Numbered from the stretch's first letter, positions 44,119 through 55,720 are shown. The stretch is DNA of 64,000 nucleotides from Hysterangium stoloniferum (GCA_015178975.1 WHVD01000038.1:186001-250000), one strand, 5' to 3'. Notes: generated from the letters alone by a model not told the origin. Numbers and translations are program-made.

Positions 44119-44452
44119 TGTAAGAAATACGCTCAGTCGACACAGATAGTGACTCAACTAATATTTACTACCTGTAAGAAATACGCTATGTTACATCAAG
44201 ATAAGAGTCTGAAAACAAGATATAGTTGTGGTAACATACCTCAGTCAACACAGATAGTGACTCAACTGAGGTATGGGTATTGAAACGTTCAAGGCTAAAT
44301 AGTAAAATATCTAAATTATGTAGATGATGGTAGTAAGTCGTGGTATATTAGACAGGGGATAATGCGGCTTGGTATAACCGTATACGGGGTGGTATATCCA
44401 GATACAGTGTGAGGTAGCCGTTGGTCCGAGTGCGAGAGCCTAAAATTCAACA
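44119..44452 (-). repeat. copia-2 5' LTR
   Basis: On the minus strand it runs TGTTGAATTTTAGG...ATTTCTTACA and touches the PBS at 44118. It contains the stem ACCTCAGT...ACTGAGGT (44238-44272) and a repeated CCTGTAAGAAATACGCT, the same layout as in copia-1 with other sequence. The outer boundary (44452) is judged from the terminal CA only, because the second LTR is lost. Confidence 0.8.
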
Positions 44453-44454
44453 CA

Positions 44455-46495
44455 ACGCCTTGCTGAATCCTTTTGCTTGCCATGGTAGGCTTCGGTATTC
44501 TCACTGCTCCAGTCCTGTCGCCCCTGCACGTCCTTGGGCCATCCCAGGAACCCCTTCCTCCCCTACGTCCAGAATTGCAGTCGCCTCTCATAGCCACGAA
44601 AGTATAGGCCATAGCAGAATCGACGCCCATCGCTACCTTTTTCTCTTAATATAGCGATCGAACCAAAGGTGTCTGGCAATATTTTGAGATCCCCACTTGG
44701 ACATCTGGTTTCTTCGGAGGGCTGCTGTATCTGCTCGACACCAGGTCCAAACTTTGCCTCTCAAAAGAGGTTGATTGGCTCGCTTTGGGGAGAAATTGGT
44801 CGGTTGGCCTGGTCCCTCTGGAAGACAACACAACTCTTAATCATGACGTTGGTTTCCTGAGTTACCCATTCCAGGCAGAGCTTCTTGTGTATGCCCAAAT
44901 ACTATACGTAGTCCATGATGTTGCTCATAAATATTGCAGAAACCCGGGTAATACATCAGCACAGAATTCTGTTATCAAGTTCGCCTCTACATTGGCGTCC
45001 AGGTTTAACCCTGTCGTCGGTTGCACAAAGAGTTGGGATAAAAATACAGATCCTACAGATTCCAGGTAACTTATTTCAGACTCGGTGACTTTTAAGTAAC
45101 ATTTAGGAAACAGGTTATTATTGACAATTTGATGAATCTTGAGGTACTGTAACATGTTTATGTGGTTTCAATACAGCTAATTGTTATCTAGGTTCTCTTT
45201 GTTGCCGCAGACATCAATGGGAACCAAACGCTTCGAGATATTGCTATTAAGCATGCAGATACCACAATCGCTAATCATTTCCGCCCGGATGGTATGTGTT
45301 TTCCTGATTAGAAATCTTGATATCCTCCTATTCAGGCTCTACTTTCCTTCCAAGTCGTGGATTATAATCAACGACAGGCACCGTTTTTCGACGTCGAACG
45401 GTCCAAGGTTATGCAGATAATAGGTATGATGTTCCTTATATCTCATTTTCAACCTCTCCAGTGAGGCTGTTTAGTACTTGGTCTCGTGGTCAAAGCTTGG
45501 CTGTATACGGTTATGCCAATAGTAAAATTGCGTGTCAGTTCTACTTCTCTATTTGATGACACGCACGAATATGTAGTGTACAGCAGAACCGGGCTCGAGT
45601 CTAAACACTGCTCGCCATGCTGCCACATTTTACACTAGTCGGCATCCGTCATCCGGAGTTCCTCCATGTTCAGAAAACTGCTCTTCAAAATTGACTTTTG
45701 CTAAGAGAAACAAATTCAGGCATTTCGATGCGCCGTCTCCCGCCCCAGCGGATACGTCGTCTGGTACGATAGTTGGCTCAACTTGAGGAATCACTAACTC
45801 CGCCAAACCGTACTGGGGCGAATTTTTGGCGTCTTGCTGCTGTGAATCTGCTTAATTCTGTGACTGAACTGGCCTGGAAACCCAGCTGGCAAAGCTTGCT
45901 GAGTAACGGTACAGTAAACAATCGAGCTAGTACCCCCAACAATTTGACTGGAATTGTCTACGGTATGTACACACCAGCACATTGGCTCCTTTAAGCAATC
46001 ATCATCCGATATAGGTGATTATTTTTACATCAAGGTGAATACAATGACGGTTTTTTTTCAGGTTATCTCACCATCTATCTATCATATTTAGGCAGGCAAT
46101 ATGCTTTTTTTATCCAAGAATCTGTTGCCATGCGCGTGAATTCCATTCCGTCATGTAGTAGCTATCAGTTTGGGCTCTTTGGAATGAAGTGCATTCTATT
46201 GAACCAGTTTGATAAGGACACTGGACACAGGAGACAGGACAGATCAACAGTATTGTTTCTTGCGTTGTTATTGCCGATAAAAAGTACGATTGTAATCTTC
46301 TATATTGTTCTCACCCACGAAGGTACATTACTGAGACAATGAATTACATTTGCTGCGCGCTGTTTCTCGAAACACATCGTACTTAATGACGTGCTTCATA
46401 CAGTAACGAGGTGGAAGATATTATTAAAGCTATCGAGAGGTAAATATCATGAAAACAAACGCGAAATCCACGGCTATACTCACATGTAGTATGTA
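44455..46495 (+). repeat. segmental duplication, GH88 copy 2 (ancestral site)
   Basis: Collinear with 25028-27060. Here the NTF2 exon at its right end belongs to a complete NTF2 gene. This is therefore the source locus. Copia-2 ends within three bases of its left boundary. Confidence 0.92.
44482..46139 (+). pseudogene. GH88 pseudogene
   Basis: Same start, exon order and motifs as the intact copy at 25055, but with clear lesions. These are TAG at 44605-44607 (CAG in copy 1), TAA at 44647-44649 (CAA in copy 1), a lost T before the second intron near 45058, a lost T in the HVVDYN exon near 45370, a deletion in the LERYLDT region near 45598, and a deletion of about 20 bases near 45770 in the TIAATGLLLL segment. 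The copia-2 LTR sits about 30 bp upstream of the start codon, where the promoter would be. Confidence 0.92.
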
Positions 46496-46989
46496 TCGCC
46501 TTCCTTTATCAAATGAAATAGCTGACTGAATTGGAGTCCAAGAGTGTTGTCATCCACCTGCAATGAAACATATGAGATGATTGTCTCTGGTAAAGGGAGG
46601 ACAGCTGACGGTTATTGTGCCTATGACTTGAACGATTATGTCTGCTGGTGAAGTCGGAGAAGCCGGTTGTGCTGATATATTGCCTATTTTGTGGACGGTC
46701 TTTGTGAAGGGAAGAGTCTATAGTAGTGCTTGTGAATATAGATGAATCGGCAGCAAAAGTAATGCGACAAACCTGCAACTTCATGATTGCTTCTTCACCG
46801 GTTGGAAGCAGCTCATCCTGCCAGGTCAACATGGACTGTGGGCGCTGCAGAAAACGAGTAGGATTCATTTGCGACCTCTGCCCTTGAATAAAGACTTACA
46901 AACAGGGTGGCAAGTTTTGACTTGTCGGTGTCCATAAGACCATAGTAGTACTGAGCGAATTGTGTGGCGATATCACTGACAGATGCCAT
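46396..46989 (-). CDS. NTF2: nuclear transport factor 2 (NTF2)
   Basis: Five exons (46989-46900, 46844-46773, 46717-46610, 46557-46484, 46429-46396) give 125 residues, the normal NTF2 length. The protein starts MASVSDIATQFAQYYYGLMD and shows SMLTWQDELLPTGEEAIM, LPFTKTVHKIGNISAQP, DIIVQVIGTITVDD and YYIFNNIFHLV. NTF2 is a homodimer that brings Ran-GDP into the nucleus through FG-repeat nucleoporins. It is convergent with the GH88 pseudogene, and its last exon lies inside the duplicated block. It is divergent from the next gene, with 217 bp between the start codons. Confidence 0.93.
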
Positions 46990-47206
46990 GCTCTTTCGTA
47001 GATTGAAAGAGTGATTGAAAGAGTGGTGGAGAGGGGGCGCGCAAAGTTTTGAAAAAGGCCTATGAAGAGGGACACTTAAGTATAGAAAGCCTCGCGTCTA
47101 TAAAGTTAATCGATGATGTTTGGATGGGACAAACAGGGCACCAGTACACTGGCGTTTGCCGAAACAAGAACGGCACGCGAACCACACGCGAAAGCTAAGC
47201 AGCAGA

Positions 47207-48957
47207 ATGCAGAATGCTTTCGACGGCCAGTCTCAAGGAAGTGTTAGTTCTCGTCCAACGATAAGGAGGAAGTCAAGTGCAGGTCTCCTGGCATCTTTCA
47301 AGGCCCCTTCCATCTCTACAACCGCCTCTTCTCTTGTGCTTTCGATCCAACAGTCTCCCAATGTCCCCCAAAAGCCGTCAACCCCTCCCATTGGCAGTCC
47401 TCCATTTTCAGGCTCGTCAGCCACCTCGCGTGACTGGGATTCACAGTCGTTATATTCCGAATCCGCTGCGTCTACGGGAACCGCAAACCCAGCGCCAACT
47501 TTTCAAGGGACTTCTGTCGAATATTTGCGAGATATGGTCCAGAAACGGATTGTCACTTTGACATACATGCGAAATACTCATGAAGGGTACGTCTCATCCT
47601 GAGCTGAACACCCTCCATTAATTGTCTAGTTTGACAGGAAGCGACATTGGTTCCACACCATATTAATTACGCGTTCCGAGCTAGAGAAGGTTTTCAACAA
47701 CACAGCAATGCGAAAACGGTATGTTTAATCTCGTCTATCAGGGAAAGTCTTTTATTGTTCTTCAGGACATATCGATTCGCTATCCTTGCCATGTCTTTGT
47801 CCAATCTGTTTGACATTCCAACTGCGACCGATTTCTTACGAGGGGTTTTACAGACTCTCGCTGAATTTGACCAATTTCAAGATGAGAATTATAAGCCCAA
47901 GATGGTTTGTCGTTAACATCAAGTTTGGCTATTTTGTCTAAAGGACAGTTTGAAGCGATTCTTCCGTGGTTTATCCAAACCCCCGAAGCGACAGGCAGGT
48001 GGTATCAACGAGTTTCCAACCCCTGAATCTTCAGATACCTCATATTTACTGTCACCCCATATTGTAAACCTTCAATATCCATACATTGTTGGCCGAGCTA
48101 ACGCCCACCCAAGCCTTTTCTTTTAGATTACCACCAAACGCTCCTTTCGCTGCTTGACATCCTATCCGAAGTATATCAGAAGATCGCTCGCATCCTTGGA
48201 CCATCTCACTTTCAAGGGAACACTTCATCGACTTCATCGACAGGAAGTGCCACTATGGGTTCTGCGTCTTCGAATGCCCAGATGATGGGACCTTTGGGCC
48301 TTTTATCACCACATCCTGGAGGCGCCGATGCAGAAGGCGGTGATGCGAGCCTCTGGGGCATCGTGAGCGGAAACCCCCACAATGGAAACACACTAGGCAA
48401 TTCACCATCTCTGTGGACCGCGGCCATGGGGGAAATGTTTGTGAAAATAGATGGAAAATTCAAGGAAAGTTGCAGTTACGTGCTATGAATATTCAGCGAA
48501 ATTTTGACGTGTTTTCGTATACAGAAAATTACTTCGACTCTTTTGAAAGAATTGGACCAATTTGCCCGCAATGGTATTAAAGACGAATTGGCTAGTTTGG
48601 ATCCCCTGTTACGGAACGTGGCTGTAAGTGACATGGGTCGAGAAAAGTATGACTTTGAAGCAGGGATGTAAAAGTATACGCCGTAGATACCACCTTATGC
48701 ATTTATACCGATACTTATCATTACCGGACATGTTGTATCATTTTTTTTTTTTTTGGAAACGCATCTTATATTCAACTGTTCGTATCAGTATTAGTTTCAA
48801 ATTATTTATAGTCACTTACATTACCGGTTATTCTGACGGTTTGGTGTTTCTTAGACATCGTAGATGGCGACATACTTATACGGATGCCATTAATGCTCAA
48901 GTAAAGCGTGAAAGGACCGGGGAAGAGTTGCCAATCCCAAAACGGCGAACTTGGTAG
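47207..48957 (+). CDS. conserved fungal protein of unknown function
   Basis: Seven exons (47207-47586, 47638-47718, 47766-47904, 47944-48063, 48114-48479, 48525-48646, 48855-48957) join in frame to 436 residues. The donor of intron 5 is the least certain, and the last intron is 208 bp. The first 110 residues are Ser/Pro-rich. The rest looks like a folded helical protein: KRHWFHTILITRSELEKVF, TYRFAILAMSLSNLFDIP, FLRGVLQTLAEFDQF, LDYHQTLLSLLDILSEVYQK, MMGPLGLLSPHPG and LLKELDQFARNGIKDELASL. It ends in a basic tail. No signal peptide or membrane segment is seen. I do not recognise a named family. Confidence 0.8.
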
Positions 48958-49051
48958 TAAATACAGCTCCTAAGTTCCGGGGTTCCGGGGGGCTTACATA
49001 ACGACTCATTATTACCCAAAACGCGTCTACTAAGGTCCACTGGTCTCCGAA

Positions 49052-50549
49052 ATGGATTTCAACCTTGAGGATGTCACAGATCCCTCCGACTTTCCCGTGG
49101 ACGACCTCAAGAAACTGGATAATAGCCTGAGATGCCCCATCTGCAAAGATTTCTACGATGGACCTGTCATTTTACACTGTGGGCACACTTTCTGTTCCTT
49201 GGTCAGTCAATCACATGGCAGCATAAAGGTGTGGCATGCTATGGACGCGACTCACTGTATCATAGTGCATTAGGACGGTTCTACCAAGTAAGCCAGAATG
49301 CCCAACGTGTAGGGTCGCTGCATCCGAAACACACCTTGTTCGCAATGCGATATTCAGTGAGGCCGTAAGTGCATGGTCAGGGGTCAGGTGAGTTTTCTGG
49401 AATATATGGTTGCCAATCTACTCTATAATAATGTGTAGACCATTGGTTCTTCAATACTCGACAGACGCTGCTAGACCAGCTGTAGATTCTGTTGGGAGAG
49501 GCAAGCGCAAGTTATCGCCTGCCTTTGATTCGATGAAGGACGAGGACGATGTCAGGCCTCGAAGAAAAACGGCTCGACATAACTCAGATCAGGAAACTGT
49601 GCTAACGTCTGATCCAGATGAATCCCTACCTGACCTTGTTCAAAGTGCGCCAACCATCTGACCGCCTTCTAACGGCTTCTAATGACAAGCACAGAAAACA
49701 GCCCAGTTGTTTGCCCAATATGTTCACATCAAGTACGCTTAAAACACGTAGATGCACATATTGAGAGCGATTGTAAGAAGTACCTTGACGACAATGATCC
49801 AGATCCCAAGCGGGCACAGTCTGATTCAAGAACTGCATGGGGCTCTATATTCAAGACTCCTGCCAAAAATACGGCAATTCCATCGAGGTCTGTACGGAAA
49901 AGGTGTTGTTTGACCATTCAATGAGATTGAATTTCATCCAAAGCTCAAAAGACTCAGAAATACCGACAACAAGGATTCCCAAAGTGTCCTATGGCACTAT
50001 GAAGCTCACCGCCATTCGGAACCTTCTATCTAAGAGTGGTTTATCAGCCACAGGTGACAAGGACGAATTAATTGCTCGTCATCGAAGGCGAGCATGTTTA
50101 ACTATTCTTTAGTGCTCTCTGATAACTTCAATGCCAGGTGGATTGCCCTATATAACGCCAATCTCGACCGAACACATCCTAAACCAGGTAAATAATTTGG
50201 TGGACCATTGGGATGCGGTCTTATTGTGCTGCACGCAGTAGGCGAACTGAAGGCACAATTGAAAGCGATGGAGGACGAGGCAAATCGTCCAGCACCGAAA
50301 AAATTAACAGACGAGAAGGCATGGGCCGTATGTTCTGACTTGTCTCTTTATTTTCATCTAATCAACCACACTATTACCCAGCGAAATAATAGAGAACAAT
50401 TTAATTCGCTCATAGAGACGGCCCGGCCAAAGGCTAAGGACCCTGCGAGCCACCAGTCTCATGAGCACCCTAACAATAGTGTACAATCGAGTTTAGTTGC
50501 GAAAATTGGATTGCAGAAAGACGATGTGGATGTAATCATAGTCGAATAG
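49052..50549 (+). CDS. RAD18: E3 ubiquitin ligase RAD18
   Basis: Eight exons (49052-49201, 49266-49387, 49439-49644, 49695-49887, 49944-50087, 50138-50187, 50239-50327, 50382-50549) give 373 residues. A RING finger comes first (LRCPICKDFYDGPVILHCGH, then CIRTVLPSKPECPTCR). Then an acidic/basic linker, a UBZ4 zinc finger (VCPICSHQVRLKHVDAHIESDC), a SAP-type helix pair (MKLTAIRNLLSKSGLSATGD) and a C-terminal helical part. RAD18 with RAD6 monoubiquitinates PCNA at stalled forks. The fifth intron uses a GC donor (50088, GCGAGC). The next gene starts 21 bp after the stop. Confidence 0.93.
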
Positions 50550-50570
50550 TATATGTAGTATGATTATGAG

Positions 50571-51227
50571 ATGTCAGCAGTGGTCACAGCCACAGTTACT
50601 TGCTCACGCTGCGTCATGCTGCTGTGTTGCTTGTTCGGACAGAGTCCGGTTTCGTCAGAACTGAAAGCATTTCTTGAAGAGGCTGCTTCCAAGGCAGCAA
50701 TATCACCACTACCAGATGCTGAAATCAAATCATACCCAGATGCTGTATACTTTAACTACTATCCCTTGGGCATCAGTCTTATGTTCATCCCACACAAAGG
50801 ATCTACTACCAAGGGTCAACTCGACCATGCGACTCTGTCGCTTGACAGCATAGATGTATACAATGTCTCAAATGATGCCGCCTCTACCAAGGGAGAGAAG
50901 TACGCTCCGTGTCCTCTCCTGCCATTGGATATCCCACTGCTCAATGGGAGTGAAGAGAACACAGACACGACGCCACAGAGTGCAGTTGTGACAGCTGCGT
51001 CAAATGGCCGAGATCTTGTTCAGGCATTGGGGGAGCCAACGCGGAAGGGGGGAGGCGCAGGACCATCGTCCGGGTCTATCTCTATTTGGTGCGAGTGGAG
51101 CAAACACGGGATCATGGTGGAATTTGGCGGGGACGAGGCTCGTGGACCGCAGGCTTGGGAGAGGGGAAAGGATGCCGTCTGGAAGATCATCACCTTGTTC
51201 AAGCCTCCACATGAGGACAACCAGTAG
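50571..51227 (+). CDS. conserved fungal protein of unknown function
   Basis: The frame from ATG 50571 gives 218 residues. The first 20 are Cys-rich and unlike the rest. A GTCACAGCC...TTCGGACAG intron (60 bp, 50583-50642) would remove them and give a start MSAVSPVSSELKAFLEEA. The body shows DAVYFNYYPLGISLMFIP, LSLDSIDVYNV, LGEPTRKGGGAGPSSGSI and WCEWSKHGIMVEFGGDEARG, a well-kept pattern in mushroom genomes as I remember it, without a known role. No signal peptide is likely if the intron is real. Confidence 0.75.
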   Translation: MSAVVTATVTCSRCVMLLCCLFGQSPVSSELKAFLEEAASKAAISPLPDAEIKSYPDAVYFNYYPLGISLMFIPHKGSTTKGQLDHATLSLDSIDVYNVSNDAASTKGEKYAPCPLLPLDIPLLNGSEENTDTTPQSAVVTAASNGRDLVQALGEPTRKGGGAGPSSGSISIWCEWSKHGIMVEFGGDEARGPQAWERGKDAVWKIITLFKPPHEDNQ

Positions 51228-51847
51228 CTTTTCTGGTCTTGCACGCGGCGATTTGGAACACTTGGAGAAACGGATAGTGCTTTGCTGTAGCCGAAATAAA
51301 TGCATGTTATGAAGGACTACATAAGAGACGGTTGATTATTGCCAACAGCAAATAGAGTCTAGGTCGCGAGGTTATCTCTTCGACGTATGTTTAATTGTTT
51401 ATTCTATTAGATTTGATTTAGGCAACCTTGAATATCTCTTTGCTAGGTTTATATATAATTCAAGTATATCTTTGCCTATATATGTTTATTATTATATTCT
51501 ACATATGACTTGCTCGAGGTTTAATATTTGTTAGGGCATTCGCAGGTTTCTATTTTATCTCTTCTTAAGAAAATCTAGCTATATGTATAATGCTGTCCTA
51601 ATCGACCATATGGATGGTCACAACTCGCACCGCCCGAATAATATACTACATCTGCGCAATCTGAATTGACACTTATATCGATCGTGATCGAATGAGATGA
51701 TTTCGCTAGTGGCTGCTTTCGGGACCGCTCCCACTCACCCTTCGTCATACTCAATCGCACATATCCTACATACCGTCCTATCGTCCATTTATAGACTTGT
51801 ATCTTGTTTATTGTGTTCACTAGTTTCAAGACTTGGGTTGTGTGTAT
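51228..51847. other. intergenic region, AT-rich
   Basis: No frame with family signals. The first 400 bases are T-rich and include the 3' flank of the preceding gene. The last 150 hold the promoter of the next gene. No repeat of this window is found here. Confidence 0.6.
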
Positions 51848-53425
51848 ATGTCATCGCCCTCGCGGTCGCCTGCTTCACCTTCGCTTCCCCCAGCTAGCGG
51901 ACGATCTCCGTCGTCCATTCGGAACCTCGCCGCCCAGCTCCAAGATGTTCATCTTTCCAAAGATGACTTTGTAGGTGGCTTCAGAGATGCCGTTACTCCT
52001 GCAGCGAACAGGTATGGCAGTGTAGCAGAGAAGCCGTTACCTGCAACGCCTAGTAGCTTGAGCATACCCACTTCCCTTCGACCAGGCAATGTACAAGAGC
52101 CTCACCCGGTCTCCTCTTCGGACTATCACACACCATCAGTAGAGATGCCGATACCCATCATTGGGTCTTCTATGCCCTCGCCCGTTACTGGACAATCCCT
52201 CGCCATGACTTATGCGAGGTCTGCTCCACCATATAGCAATCCCCATGCAGCAATTCCACCCATACAGCAGTCTGCCAGTACACCCACATCACCATTCTTC
52301 ATTCAGCAATACCGCTCATCAGTGTCCAGTACGGACGTCTCGCCGCCTTTGGCATCGCCGCGGCCCCCACATAAGCGGTCTGCGTCGACCCCATCGAGTC
52401 CAACTCTCACGGACTCGGGCAGATCTAATCCTGCAGCGCAATGTTCTGGCACTACCAAGTCAGGAAAGCGTTGTACCCGAACCGTGAGAGCTGTGCCCCT
52501 TGTGTCTGTTTTTGCTCCAGAGTCGTCCGAGCCTGTGGAAAGGTTTTGTTATCAACATGCCAAGGAAATTATGGAGCCCACTGGATTCTACTCCCATAAG
52601 AAGAACGGTGGCTGGGTTGAGTTTTCGGGTTTGTTCTTAAATATACATTTGCAATCAACTCGTAATGTTCCCCCTTTTAAGAGTGGATACCAAGCTATTT
52701 GCACCCAGATACCCAAGCAGCACTGAGGGTTGAGATGGAGAAACCAGCCAGCGATAAAGACGAAGCAGGCTATATATACGCGTGAGTCCTCCTCTATTGA
52801 TAAAAGGAGGGTTGTCACTTCATCAAAGCAACACCCAGGTTTGAGATACGTGATGATTCATCGGATGAGATACGCTTGAAAGTAGGGAGAGCGGTCAAGC
52901 TCGTCAAGCGACTTGACGAGTGGGCGAAGCAATGTTCTTCCAAAGAGGTCATATTGCGAGGTTGGTGGCCTGGAACTGTAGAGGATCAAGATATTTCGCA
53001 AGGGACAAGTCTCTTAAGGGGTACAGTCAAGGCAGGAGAGGCAGGGCCACTATGCCACAGACTTGAGCGGCTTGTCCACCTTGAATTGGCCGATTTGGCA
53101 GTTCATGCCCCTTACCTAAAGGAAGGCTTTCCGCGGGTCAATGGTGAATCTGGTGCTTCCCCACCTTCGACACCCACACATTCACCGAAGAAGTCATCCA
53201 AGGCGAAGACACAAATTAGAAAATGCGCTGATTGTGCGTGGATGAGTCCTCTTAGTACTTTTTTTTTTCAAGCCGCTGAGATATATTCATGTAGGCGGGC
53301 AGATGCACAAAGAAATATTTACATTCCGACGGGCAGAACAGGGGCGATACAAGAACGCTGAATGGGAGCGACTCGTCAAACCTGTAATTTTGAAATGGGG
53401 TGGATTTATCAGGGATTTTGTATAG
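51848..53425 (+). CDS. DUF1766 / T5orf172 (GIY-YIG-like) domain protein
   Basis: Four exons (51848-52628, 52682-52781, 52839-53233, 53295-53425) give 468 residues. The first 190 are Ser/Pro-rich and probably unfolded. A small Cys/His motif follows, QCSGTTKSGKRCTRTV and FCYQH. Then comes the domain itself: GYIYAFEIRDD, LKVGRAVKLVKRLDEWAKQC, GPLCHRLERLVHLELADLA, CADCGQMHKEIFTF and WERLVKPVILKWGGF. T5orf172/DUF1766 domains are related to GIY-YIG nucleases and occur in many fungal proteins. Whether the fungal ones cut DNA is not known, and catalytic residues were not checked. Confidence 0.85.
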
Positions 53426-53836
53426 TGGTATTTAAGGGATGAATTAGTATCTGTCCCGAGTGTTACTTTGAATATAATTGAACTTTGAGTCTGTCGAAAA
53501 CGGCCCACGCCACAACGCCACAGATCCCAAACAATCGTTAACGGAACTCGTTGTCATGAATACAATGATTATCCGAGTGCGTATTGTATTCTTCTCCAAA
53601 TATGGAACACAGGAGCCAGAACAAAAGTCAAAGAATCTTATGGGCGCCTATGGACGCGCTTCGGGAGACAATAGAAAGCAACGAACAACAAAGGGCTGCG
53701 ATGTCGAAGCTGTCCCTCTCAGCGTATAAAAGCTCAAAAATGGCCAACTTTCGTCGCTTTTATCTGCTTCTGACACCATCGTACTCGTATCCTAATTCAA
53801 ACGACTTTCTGCACAGGCTGCACACTCATCCTTGAA
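53426..53836 (+). promoter_or_regulatory. intergenic region with TATA box of the cupredoxin gene
   Basis: TATAAAAG at 53725-53732, about 105 bp before ATG 53837, is a convincing core promoter. Short frames over this stretch have no family signals. Confidence 0.55.
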
Positions 53837-55040
53837 ATGTTATTCGCCACCACGTTCTCTTTAGGGCTAATCGCTCTTACACATGCTGTTGATCACCCCG
53901 TTATTGTTGGTGGACCTGGAGGCGTCGTTGCATATAACCCACCTCAGGTGGTACGTCCTGTTTATTCCAGTTTTTGAGCACGACAAGCAACTGATTCATT
54001 GGCAGTCGGTACAAATCGGAGACACTGTCACCTTCACTTTCCAACAGAAGAATCATACTATTACACAATCAAGCTTTGCGAACCCATGCTCGCCCCTCGA
54101 AGGCGGATTTGATTCTGGTTTCCAACCAGTCTCGCCCGACAATCTCTCAGGACCATTCCCAGCCGCTACAATTACCATTCGAAACACCGACCCCGTCTGG
54201 ATATACTGCAGACAGAAGACCCCTGCCTCCCATTGTGCGGCGGGGATGGTGTTCGCGATCAATCCTGGCCCTGGCCAGTTCGACGCATTTGTCGCAGCAG
54301 CAAAGGCAACTGCTAACAATGGCACTGTAGCGACTAACCCTGCGGTAGCTTCGACGGACACCCCTTCAGCGACAGTGCCTCCGGTCCCAGCCCCTTCCGC
54401 AACAACTCCCTCCATCCCATCAGACCACAAGATTTTGGTTGGTGATGGTGGTTCTTTAACCTACAACCCTCCCAACATAACTGCTCAAGTTGGCGATACA
54501 ATCACGTTCGAATTTAGGGCGAAGAACCACACTGTCAGCCAGTCCTCCTTCAGCAATCCCTGCCGTCTGTTGGGTGCGACTTCAGGCAGTCCCGGTTTCG
54601 ACTCCAATTTGTGGGTACCACGCTAAAAATTAGATTTTCATCCTAACCCACGCTCATTCTCTCTCTTAGCATGCCCGTTCCTGCCAACAGCACCGCCTTT
54701 CCTACATACACCATCACTGTCAATGATACCAAACCTATTTGGGCTTACTGTCGGCAAACCGTAAGTCATTTTTATGGAATTGACCCTGTTTTTCCGTCTT
54801 ATATCTTGCTCTCAGAATCCCGCCTCTCACTGTGGAGCCGGAATGGTCTTCGCTGCGAATCCTGTTGAGAGCAGCCCCAATACGTTTGAAGCCTTTGTAG
54901 CACTAGCCAAGCAGCTCAATGGCACATCGTCCAACACCACCACCACAAGTGGAAATTCCAGCTCGGCTACTTCCCGTAACACCCAAAGCACCATCGCGTT
55001 GATCGCTGCCCTTTGCGTTGGGCTCATATCTGCATTATAG
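53837..55040 (+). CDS. secreted, GPI-type protein with two cupredoxin domains
   Basis: Four exons (53837-53950, 54006-54610, 54670-54760, 54816-55040) give 344 residues. A signal peptide ends near residue 17 (LGLIALTHA). Two plastocyanin-like domains follow, each with a full type-1 copper set: His in QKNHTITQSSFANPC, Cys in YCRQ, His in ASHC and Met in AGMVFAINP; and the same pattern KNHTVSQSSFSNPC, YCRQ, ASHCGAGMVF in domain 2. A Ser/Thr/Pro linker lies between them. The C-terminus is Ser/Thr-rich and ends with a hydrophobic stretch (TIALIAALCVGLISAL), as for GPI anchoring. Such proteins are common extracellular serine-rich proteins of fungi; their role at the cell wall is unclear. Confidence 0.9.
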
Positions 55041-55720
55041 GACTTAATAATAATAATGCCATTTGTATCTTTATATGTCAGATCTATCACATTCGATCTT
55101 TACCCACTGTTTCCTATAGTTTACTTGTATTTATGACACATCGTAGACACTATATACCAAATATCACCCATTCTTGCAACAGAACTTTCGGAAATATCAA
55201 GTAAAATAACGGTTTGTACCTCAAGGGTGGAACTAACTCAATCTTCGTCCCAAGTGAACTTGACCAGAGCATTATCTTATTCAATTTGCGGCTAAATAAA
55301 ATCTGTCTAGTCTAGGCCAGAATTTTCCACTTGTCCCAAAACAACCTATTTGGCCTGGCGAATAACTCCAGGTGAAAATAATCGGGTGGGGAATATTATA
55401 AGTTGTTGTTACCTAGAAGACTTATGTCTGCATAGACCGAACGACTGTGTTCCACGTAACCGAGTTTCTTGTGTGACAATTGTGACGTTTGAAAAATTTC
55501 TCAGTCACTCCATGCCAGATCGCAACCCCAACTTGGTGAGTACCTGATCTCGTTTTCCATGTGATCTTGTCAAAGACGAAGTGCACTGGGCTCTGAGTTC
55601 ACGATGTAATGCACTACTGCTTACGAGCGGGCCGCCTAGAAAACGGTTAACGGAGACAATCTTCCATCTTAGCCATTCGATCCAATAAATACTTAACAAA
55701 TTTTACCTAGATCCACCATC
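55041..55720. other. intergenic region
   Basis: No coding or RNA gene is recognised. The left part is T/A-rich 3' flank. The right part before 55721 is the presumed LCP5 promoter. Confidence 0.6.

Larger units (their letters stand above)
32360..44452 (-). mobile_element. copia-2: Ty1/copia element lacking its 3' end, with two insertions
   Basis: The 5' LTR is at the right (44119-44452), then the PBS GGTTATGGGCCC (44107-44118), then gag from 43998. The chromovirus (35593-42474) sits in the integrase finger and LTR-E (34166-34793) in the integrase/RT linker. The element stops inside RNase H at 32360, where a family-C LTR begins, so the last 50 or so residues and the 3' LTR are missing. It is a relative of copia-1 but clearly another family. 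Confidence 0.88.

Noticed and set aside
46509..46868. Single 119-residue minus frame
   Set aside because: It runs through NTF2 introns; the five-exon model matches NTF2 in length and motifs.
48740..48755. Poly-T run of about 16 bases as a retroposon tail or terminator
   Set aside because: It lies inside the last intron of the gene at 47207-48957 and has no target duplication nearby.
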